DNA from: Bacteroidales bacterium UBA1187 | Lineage (GTDB): Bacteria > Bacteroidota > Bacteroidia > Bacteroidales > Paludibacteraceae | Assembly (NCBI GenBank): GCA_002309835.1 | Contig: DBYL01000019.1 | Location: 98,689-109,522, forward strand | Length of the DNA stretch: 10,834 nt | Reading direction: 5' to 3' | Shown: positions 6,138-10,834 of the stretch, piece after piece | Numbering within the stretch: the first letter of the stretch is position 1 | How the letters are laid out: each line of letters begins with the position of its first letter | Translations under genes and position numbers: made by a program | Notes under the pieces: generated by a model | What the model was told of the DNA's origin: nothing | The model's input: only the letters and a program-made list of their open reading frames with translations | Databases searched by the model: none

Positions 6138-6993
6138 ACCGCTTATCCGAATAGTATTGTGGTTAGGCATCATGGCTGTGCTGACAGCCGTGGCAATGGG
6201 TGTGTGGCTGTTCGCCTCCGGCGGAAGTCAGACTACCGAGTCCCTTAAGTGGCTGCAGTTCTTCCAGACGATAGCTACGTTTCTTTTGCCGCCTATTCTC
6301 TGCGCATGGATCTGGAGTGAGGATCATCAGCCTATCCGATGGCTCAAACTCGATAAAGGTGCGCACTGGCAGGAGTTTCTATTGGCTATAGCTATCATGA
6401 TCTGCGCTATCCCGGCTATCAACCTCTTAGCGGATCTCAATAGCCGTATTACACTGCCGAAAAGTATCGAATTCATCGAGCAAATACTCAAGGAGCAGGA
6501 AGATGCAGCGGCCGTCTTGACCGAGCGCTTTTTGCAGGCAGATTCGATTTGGGTATTACTGATCAATATCGGCCTCATGGCTATCCTGCCGGCTTTAGCC
6601 GAAGAACTCTCTTTCCGCGGTACTCTGCAGCAAATCATTGCGCAGTCCCAAATCAACAATCACAAATCCCAAATCCACATCGCTGTTTGGGTAACGGCGT
6701 TTATCTTCTCCGCCATCCATATGCAGTTCTATGGATTTATTCCGCGCATGCTGATGGGGGCGATGTTCGGCTATATATTTGTATGGACCGGCAGTCTCTG
6801 GGTGCCGATAGTAATGCACTTCACCAATAACGGTATTGCCATACTGGTATATTATATCTTGGGCGCTGAGGCGGATGGAAAAAATTATGCCGACACTTTC
6901 GGTGCCGGCACAACTTGGTGGGTGGGAGTAATCAGTATTGTGATTACATCTCTGGGTCTACTAATATTCTTCCGCAGAACTCACAAACAATAA
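6130..6993 (+). CDS. CPBP-family intramembrane glutamic endopeptidase
   Basis: This 287-aa polytopic membrane protein of the CPBP (CAAX protease and bacteriocin-processing, Abi) family is probably a glutamate-type intramembrane protease. Motif 1 is EELSFRG (Glu158, Glu159, Arg163), motif 2 is FIFSAIH (Phe193, His197), and motif 3 has His230 in MHFTNN. Hydrophobic segments lie at about 7-29, 44-62, 83-101, 139-157, 185-200, 205-227, 229-245 and 263-281. Substrates are unknown; relatives process prenylated proteins, bacteriocins or anti-sigma factors. Between motifs 1 and 2 there is an unusual hydrophilic loop with SQI repeated 7 residues apart (173-182), encoded by a G-free repeat (6646-6681). 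It overlaps the sirtuin gene by 8 nt at its start, and its last 50 nt overlap the opposing zinc-ribbon gene. Confidence 0.9.
   Translation: MRKPLIRIVLWLGIMAVLTAVAMGVWLFASGGSQTTESLKWLQFFQTIATFLLPPILCAWIWSEDHQPIRWLKLDKGAHWQEFLLAIAIMICAIPAINLLADLNSRITLPKSIEFIEQILKEQEDAAAVLTERFLQADSIWVLLINIGLMAILPALAEELSFRGTLQQIIAQSQINNHKSQIHIAVWVTAFIFSAIHMQFYGFIPRMLMGAMFGYIFVWTGSLWVPIVMHFTNNGIAILVYYILGAEADGKNYADTFGAGTTWWVGVISIVITSLGLLIFFRRTHKQ
6646..6681 (+). repeat. G-free low-complexity repeat inside the CPBP gene
   Basis: Thirty-six consecutive plus-strand bases contain no G. The 9-mer TCCCAAATC occurs at 6646-6654 and again at 6667-6675, exactly 21 nt (7 codons) apart, so it encodes SQI twice in the same frame. 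It falls in the loop between two catalytic motifs of the protease. The base composition resembles the G-free spacers at 1172-1188 and 1912-1937. Confidence 0.7.
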
Positions 6994-7675
6994 TTTTCTT
7001 GCGGGTGCGGATATCCAACTGACGCTGAGCAGGAATCTTAGCGTGGCAACCGCCGCAGGAGTCGCGCTCCACTTTCACAACGGCTAAACCGTTATGTGCA
7101 TTTTTGCGGATGCGGTTGAAAGCGGTGAGCAGACGCTCGTCAATCTTCTTCGATAATTCAGCAGCCTTCAGCATCAGTGCTTCGGTCTCAGCCTTGGTCT
7201 CTGCGAGAATCTGATCCAACTCAGAGCGCTTCTGGTTCAGGTCAACAGTGCGCTCCTCGATAGCCTTCGTAGTGCTGGCTTTGTCTTGCAGACGAGCCTC
7301 CAGTTCGGCTGTGAAATGCTTGATCTTACGCTGCGAAGCTTCGATCTCCAGCTCCTGATATTCGATCTCCTTGTTCAGGTTGTCGAACTCGCGGTTGTTA
7401 CGTACGCTGTTCTGCTGCTCTTTGTAGCGCGAGATAGATGCATTAGCATTCTCGGTGCGTACGCGATGATCAGAGATCTGCGTCTCGCATTCCTTGATAT
7501 CATTCTCGATATTCGCCAGACGGGTTTTGAGACCTTCTACCTCATCGGCCATGTCTTTTACTTCCTGGGGTAACTCTCCCGCCAGGGTGCGCAGGTTGTC
7601 GATTTTGGAATCTACTTGCTGCAAGTCGTAGAGTGCGCGCAGCTTATCCTCTACGGTTAATTCTTTCTTTGCCAT
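6944..7675 (-). CDS. coiled-coil C4-type zinc ribbon protein (CT398/HP0958-like family)
   Basis: This 243-aa soluble protein consists of a long coiled coil (about 10-185, rich in E, K, Q, L) followed by a C-terminal zinc ribbon with two CxxC pairs, Cys207/Cys210 (CGGC) and Cys231/Cys234 (CEFC). The conserved stretch VRNNREFDNLNKEIEYQ (91-107) is typical of the family. Relatives include chlamydial CT398 and Helicobacter HP0958 (FlgZ), which bind sigma-54 or RNA; the Bacteroidota version has no established function. The start at 7675 lies 9 nt after the Nif3 stop, so the two are probably co-transcribed, and this pairing is common in the phylum. The second CxxC and the C-terminus are encoded opposite the end of the CPBP gene. 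I see no terminator hairpin at the 3' end. Confidence 0.9.
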   Translation of the reverse strand: MAKKELTVEDKLRALYDLQQVDSKIDNLRTLAGELPQEVKDMADEVEGLKTRLANIENDIKECETQISDHRVRTENANASISRYKEQQNSVRNNREFDNLNKEIEYQELEIEASQRKIKHFTAELEARLQDKASTTKAIEERTVDLNQKRSELDQILAETKAETEALMLKAAELSKKIDERLLTAFNRIRKNAHNGLAVVKVERDSCGGCHAKIPAQRQLDIRTRKKIIVCEFCGRILVDPEM

Positions 7676-7684
7676 AATTGTATA

Positions 7685-8461
7685 TTATTTGAATATTTGT
7701 ATCGGTGTTGTATCTTTCTCGCTGATAAGGGTCTTTACGCCAAGCGGCGCAAGGATATCGCGGAATATCTCTCGTGCGTGATGCTCGGAGCACCAGTGAT
7801 CGATGTCAATCAATCCTATCTGACCTTCTGCATCCTGAAACTCATGATATTTGCAGTCGGCCGTGAGATAGACATCTGCGCCTTGCGCGATTGCTTCGCC
7901 GATGAACTCCGCTCCGCTGCCTCCGCAAAGCGCGATCGTCTGTACTTGTTCCTTGCGCGGACGCGTGTATCGCACGTACGTACAATCTAAGGTATCGCGT
8001 ACATAAGCGATGAAATCGGTGTATGTCATCGGGGCCGGTAATGTACCGATGACGCCTAATCCTTTATTACCTTGCTCGCTCGGCGCAAGGATGCGGTAGT
8101 TCGTAATGCCGAGTTTGTCTGCCAATCGCGTGTTGATTCCGCCTACTACGCTATCGAGACTGGTGTGCGCCGAGTAGATGGCAATATTGTTCTTTATCGC
8201 CATCTCAACGATGCAGGCCTGCGGGGTCTGACCGCAGACTTGTTTGAGTCCGTGGAATAGGAGCGGATGATGAGAGATGATAAGTTGGCAGTTGCGCTCA
8301 ATAGCCTCATTGACCACATCGATCGTGATGTCTGTGGTCAGGAGGACGGACTCAATGTCGCGTCCTGTGTCACCTATCTGCATTCCCGAGTTATCCCATT
8401 CCTCCTGGGCACTCCGTGGCGCTACAGATTCTATGCTATTGATGATCTCCCTAAGGAGCAC
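7685..8461 (-). CDS. Nif3-like dinuclear metal centre protein (YbgI family)
   Basis: This 258-aa protein belongs to the Nif3/YbgI family, hexameric toroids with a two-metal site. It is sometimes annotated as GTP cyclohydrolase 1 type 2 homologue, but the reaction is unsettled. Expected metal ligands are present: His64 and His65 (SHHP), His99 and Asp103 (HTSLD), His222 (DIDHW) and Glu226 (CSEHH). The early DNSG motif (23-26) is conserved. Many Bacteroidota and Firmicutes members are about 365 aa with a PII-like insert in the middle; here LAPSEQGNKGLGVIGTL (125-141) bridges the two halves directly, as in the short E. coli YbgI. The start is GTG at 8461, immediately after the DUF5606 stop and in the same frame. 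No other start is plausible before the DNSGM motif. Confidence 0.92.
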   Translation of the reverse strand: MLLREIINSIESVAPRSAQEEWDNSGMQIGDTGRDIESVLLTTDITIDVVNEAIERNCQLIISHHPLLFHGLKQVCGQTPQACIVEMAIKNNIAIYSAHTSLDSVVGGINTRLADKLGITNYRILAPSEQGNKGLGVIGTLPAPMTYTDFIAYVRDTLDCTYVRYTRPRKEQVQTIALCGGSGAEFIGEAIAQGADVYLTADCKYHEFQDAEGQIGLIDIDHWCSEHHAREIFRDILAPLGVKTLISEKDTTPIQIFK

Positions 8462-8878
8462 TTATTTTTGTTCCTCTTCGTCGTCTTTCACTGTGAAATC
8501 AGTGATGCCGGCATTGATGAGGATATTATACCATTGGATGAGTTTGCGGATGTCGGATGGATAAACGCGGTCGCGGTCCCAGTTAGGCAATACTTCGTCA
8601 AACCAAGCCTGCAACTCCGCGTTCGAAGCTTTCTTCGGATCCATCGCCACTGCTTTCAATCCTTCCTTCTTGCCTGCACTGGTCAGTACTTCGCTCAGCG
8701 CGATATCATCGGCATCGGTGAACATCGACACATCGCTCAGGGCAACAATCTTATCGCGCGCATAGGTCGGCATACGTTTGCCGTCTACCAAACTCTCTAC
8801 GATCAGCATATTATTGCCGCGACTAATTAATTTGTACAGACCCGGTTTACCGGTAATTGCAAGGATATTTTTCAGCAT
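8462..8878 (-). CDS. DUF5606 domain protein (Bacteroidota conserved, function unknown)
   Basis: This 138-aa protein matches the DUF5606 family as I know it from Bacteroidota. The N-terminal domain reads ILAITGKPGLYKLISRG and on to NMLIVESL (about 5-30), then RMPTYARDKIVALSD (35-49). A second helical part has DPKKASNAELQAWFDEVLP (80-98) and DRDRVYPSDIRKLIQWYNIL (101-120). The C-terminus is acidic (DDEEEQ). There is no signal peptide or membrane segment, so it should be cytosolic; the first domain may be a small beta fold that binds nucleic acid or protein, but that is a guess. The ATG at 8878 is preceded by an A-rich stretch without a Shine-Dalgarno sequence. It is first in a trio with Nif3 and the zinc-ribbon gene. 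The only promoter I see upstream is that of the tRNA, beyond a terminator. Confidence 0.85.
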   Translation of the reverse strand: MLKNILAITGKPGLYKLISRGNNMLIVESLVDGKRMPTYARDKIVALSDVSMFTDADDIALSEVLTSAGKKEGLKAVAMDPKKASNAELQAWFDEVLPNWDRDRVYPSDIRKLIQWYNILINAGITDFTVKDDEEEQK

Positions 8879-8894
8879 AATTGGTTTTGTTTTA

Positions 8895-8931
8895 ATAAAA
8901 ACAGATGCCGAAGGTTACTTCCTCGGCATCT
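8895..8931 (-). terminator. intrinsic terminator after the CAU tRNA (possible attenuator for the DUF5606 operon)
   Basis: On the minus strand a 9-bp perfect stem, AGATGCCGA (8931-8923) with TCGGCATCT (8911-8903), is followed by GTTTTTAT. It lies 11 nt beyond the tRNA 3' end and 16 nt before the ATG of the DUF5606 gene. Imperfect termination would let tRNA transcription continue into that operon. Confidence 0.85.
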
Positions 8932-8942
8932 ATCTTCCTCAG

Positions 8943-9016
8943 TAGCGGGACCCAGGATTGAACTGGGGACCTCATGATTATGAATCATGCGCTCTAACCA
9001 GCTGAGCTATCCCGCC
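8943..9016 (-). tRNA. tRNA with anticodon CAU, probably elongator tRNA-Met
   Basis: The minus strand folds into a complete 74-nt cloverleaf. The acceptor pairs GGCGGGA with TCCCGCT. The D stem is GCTC/GAGC, the anticodon stem CATGA/TCATG holds the loop TTCATAA, the variable loop is AGGTC, and the T arm is CCCAG-TTCAATC-CTGGG, with A73. The anticodon is CAU. The anticodon stem lacks the three G:C pairs of initiator tRNA, and a 1-72 pair exists, so it is not tRNA-fMet. Elongator Met is favoured by A73, G2:C71 and C3:G70 and by its place beside metG, but tRNA-Ile2 (lysidine-modified CAU) shares these features and cannot be excluded. The first pair is a G1.U72 wobble. The 3' CCA is not encoded. 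Confidence 0.93.
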
Positions 9017-9034
9017 ATCGCTTGCCCTTTTTGA

Positions 9035-9067
9035 GAAAGCGGGTGCAAAAGTACTGCTTTTTTTTGA
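9035..9067 (-). repeat. 33-bp tRNA promoter/leader repeat, copy 2
   Basis: Identical to bases 45-77 over 33 bp; the flanks differ (the spacer beyond the A-tract and most of the leader). The shared part covers the -7 box, the adjoining A-tract and the first transcribed bases. As in copy 1, the leader can form an imperfect hairpin (9025-9043). Confidence 0.9.
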
Positions 9068-9077
9068 AATACGCAAA
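9046..9077 (-). promoter_or_regulatory. Bacteroidota-type promoter of the CAU tRNA
   Basis: On the minus strand, -33 TTTG (9077-9074), a 20-nt spacer and -7 TACTTTTG (9053-9046) match the Bacteroidota primary-sigma consensus. The layout is the same as at 56-87. The promoter begins 32 nt downstream of the metG stop codon, so the tRNA can be transcribed independently of metG. Confidence 0.82.
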
Positions 9078-9109
9078 TAATTTTGCACTTTTTTGCTAAA
9101 AAACAGCAA

Positions 9110-10834
9110 TTATCCGACTGCGGAACCGTTTTTCACCGGTGCAGAAACAGTCGTTACTACTAATTTGCCGTCTGCATCTACAGCCGAGAGGATCATTCCC
9201 TGGCTCTCGATACCCATCATCTTACGCGGCGGGAAATTAGCGATGAAAAGCACTTGTTTGCCTACCAGTACCGACGGGTCCGGATAGCTCTGCGCGATAC
9301 CGGAGAGGATCGTGCGTCCGCCCATACCATCATCGAGTTTGAACTGCAGCAGTCGGTCGGATTTCTTGACGTTACTGCACTCCAGCACGGTAGCTACGCG
9401 GATATCGGTCTTATCGAATTCATCGATGGTCATTGCCTCTTTGATAGGCTCCGGACGCCAGTTTTTAAGTGCCTCGGCTTTCGCCGCCTCTTCGTTCTCT
9501 TTCTTGATACGCGCGAGACGATCTAACTGAGCCTGAATAGCACTGTCCTCTATCTTCTCAAAGAGCAGACTAACCTCTCCGAGCGCTGCGCCGGCAGGCA
9601 GCAGGTCAATACGACCTAAATCTTCCCATCCGATGGTTTCGTTCAGACGAAGCATGCTCTTCAATTTTCCCGATGAAAACGGCAGAAATGGCTCAAAAGC
9701 GATAGCGAGATTGGCCGCAATCTGCAGTGCCATATGAAGCACGGTAGCCGTGCGATCGATATCGGTCTTGGCGAGTTTCCAGGGCTCTGTGTCCGCTAAG
9801 TATTTGTTACCGATGCGGGCGAGGTTCATCGCCTCCTTGAGGGCATCGCGGAAGCGGAAGTTATTAATCAGGTCCTCCAGCGTTGCTTTGACATTTTTGA
9901 ACTCCTCGATAGTCGCTTTGTCATAATCCGTCAACTCACCACAGGCAGGTACTTTACCTTCGAAATACTTATTTGTCAGCACGAGGGCGCGATTGACGAA
10001 ATTGCCATAAATGGCAACTAACTCGTTGTTGTTACGCGCTTGGAAGTCCGACCATGTGAAATCGTTGTCTTTGGTCTCCGGTGCATTAGCGGTCAGCACG
10101 TAACGGAGCACATCTTGCTTGCCGGGGAAATCATCGAGGTATTCATTCAACCAAACGGCCCAGTTGCGGGAGGTGGATATCTTATCACCCTCGAGATTAA
10201 GGAACTCATTGGACGGCACATTATCCGGCAGGTTATAGCCTTGCGCCTTGAGCATCGCGGGGAAGACGATACAGTGGAAAACGATATTATCTTTTCCGAT
10301 GAAATGGATCATTCTTGTATCTTCCTGTTTCCACCATTTCTCCCATTTACCGTATTTCTCCGGCTGGGCATCGCATAGCTCTTTGGTATTGGAGATATAG
10401 CCGATTGGGGCATCAAACCATACGTATAATACCTTACCTTCTGCTCCCTCTACCGGCACAGGAATACCCCAATCGAGGTCACGCGTCACGGCGCGAGGTC
10501 TGAGTCCGCCATCCAACCAACTCTTGCATTGGCCGTATACGTTCGGACGCCATTCTTTATGGTTGTTGAGGATCCAATTCTCCAGCCATGCCTGATATTG
10601 ATCCAGCGGCAGATACCAGTGCTTGGTCTCTTTTTTCGCCAGCGCATTACCGGTCTCGGCATTATAGGGATTGATCAATTCATCGGGCGAGAGGGTGGCG
10701 CCGCATTTCTCGCACTGGTCACCATAGGCGCCGAGCGAATGGCAACGCGGACACTCTCCGCGGATATTGCGGTCCGTGAGGAAATGGCCCGTCTCAGGAT
10801 CATAAAACTGCTCGGAGGTCTCCTCCGTAAACTG
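9110..10834 (-). CDS. metG: methionyl-tRNA synthetase, 5' end missing
   Basis: The frame is open to the right edge, so 574 residues are present and roughly the first 100, including the HIGH motif, lie outside. It charges tRNA-Met with methionine. In the visible part, a zinc knuckle is formed by Cys28, Cys31, Cys41 and Cys44 (CPRC, CEKC). ETKHWYLPL follows. The KMSKS loop reads KISTSR (218-223, bases 10183-10166). An anticodon-binding helical domain with NFVNRALVLTNKYF comes next. The last 100 or so residues are a tRNA-binding OB-fold domain of the Trbp111/EMAP type (from about IDEFDKTDIRVATVLEC, with PRKMMGIESQGM near the end). The long form with this appended domain is usual in Bacteroidota. 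Downstream, on the same strand, lies a CAU tRNA with its own promoter. No convincing terminator hairpin with a T-tract follows the metG stop. Confidence 0.96.
   Translation of the reverse strand, partial: QFTEETSEQFYDPETGHFLTDRNIRGECPRCHSLGAYGDQCEKCGATLSPDELINPYNAETGNALAKKETKHWYLPLDQYQAWLENWILNNHKEWRPNVYGQCKSWLDGGLRPRAVTRDLDWGIPVPVEGAEGKVLYVWFDAPIGYISNTKELCDAQPEKYGKWEKWWKQEDTRMIHFIGKDNIVFHCIVFPAMLKAQGYNLPDNVPSNEFLNLEGDKISTSRNWAVWLNEYLDDFPGKQDVLRYVLTANAPETKDNDFTWSDFQARNNNELVAIYGNFVNRALVLTNKYFEGKVPACGELTDYDKATIEEFKNVKATLEDLINNFRFRDALKEAMNLARIGNKYLADTEPWKLAKTDIDRTATVLHMALQIAANLAIAFEPFLPFSSGKLKSMLRLNETIGWEDLGRIDLLPAGAALGEVSLLFEKIEDSAIQAQLDRLARIKKENEEAAKAEALKNWRPEPIKEAMTIDEFDKTDIRVATVLECSNVKKSDRLLQFKLDDGMGGRTILSGIAQSYPDPSVLVGKQVLFIANFPPRKMMGIESQGMILSAVDADGKLVVTTVSAPVKNGSAVG

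Noticed and set aside
8462..8464. TAA between DUF5606 and Nif3 as a disabling mutation of one fused gene
   Set aside because: Both proteins are complete by family length and end/begin at the usual places, so two genes is the simpler reading; readthrough is kept only as a finding to test.
8267..8830. Plus-strand open frame of 187 codons opposite DUF5606 and Nif3
   Set aside because: It is the antisense shadow of two conserved genes, crosses their junction, and has no recognisable motif or promoter.
9081..9109. Possible terminator after metG (TTGCT ... AGCAA around a T-run)
   Set aside because: On the minus strand the short 5-bp stem is followed by A residues, not T, so it does not fit an intrinsic terminator for metG.
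1..10834. Mobile elements, CRISPR arrays, phage or defence genes
   Set aside because: No transposase, integrase, direct-repeat/spacer pattern, or defence-type domain was found; every long gene is a recognisable chromosomal family.

Overview
The window looks like a chromosomal housekeeping segment from a member of the Bacteroidota, most likely order Bacteroidales. Several things point there. There is a GldH-type lipoprotein and a DUF5606 protein, both families known from this phylum. Promoters follow the Bacteroidota pattern (TTTG at -33, TAnnTTTG at -7) rather than TTGACA/TATAAT. Most starts lack a clear Shine-Dalgarno sequence. The sirtuin, TrmB and zinc-ribbon proteins also resemble the versions familiar from gut Bacteroidales. 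Genus cannot be fixed from the sequence alone. I see no insertion sequence, CRISPR array, phage gene or other mobile signature.

Left, plus strand (164-6993): after a divergent promoter region shared with a tRNA gene cut by the left edge, eight genes run rightward. They are a PfkB-family (adenosine-kinase-like) sugar/nucleoside kinase, a PlsC-type acyltransferase, DNA polymerase III delta' (holB), a RicT/PSP1-domain protein, GldH, TrmB (tRNA m7G46 methyltransferase), a class III-like sirtuin and a CPBP membrane protease. The last six are chained by short overlaps at all five junctions (4, 4, 14, 8 and 8 nt), which suggests one translationally coupled operon joining replication, lipoprotein, tRNA modification, NAD-dependent deacylation and membrane proteolysis functions.

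Middle, minus strand (8878-6944): a leftward trio encodes a DUF5606 protein, a Nif3/YbgI dinuclear-metal protein and a coiled-coil C4 zinc-ribbon protein. DUF5606 and Nif3 abut with no gap and in the same reading frame (TAA then GTG). The zinc-ribbon gene collides tail-to-tail with the CPBP gene and shares 50 bp with it.

Right, minus strand (10834-8895): the 3' five-sixths or so of methionyl-tRNA synthetase (metG, 5' end beyond the window), then a tRNA with anticodon CAU under its own promoter, then an intrinsic terminator directly before the DUF5606 gene. The tRNA promoter and leader contain a 33-bp block identical to one in front of the left-edge tRNA, so a conserved tRNA promoter module appears twice in the window.

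No gene-free stretch exceeds 300 bases. I did not find a new defence, mobile or biosynthetic system. The most noteworthy items are the duplicated tRNA promoter block, the in-frame DUF5606/Nif3 junction, the antisense overlap that carries zinc-ligand codons, and a family of G-free spacers, one of which appears to be translated inside the CPBP protein.
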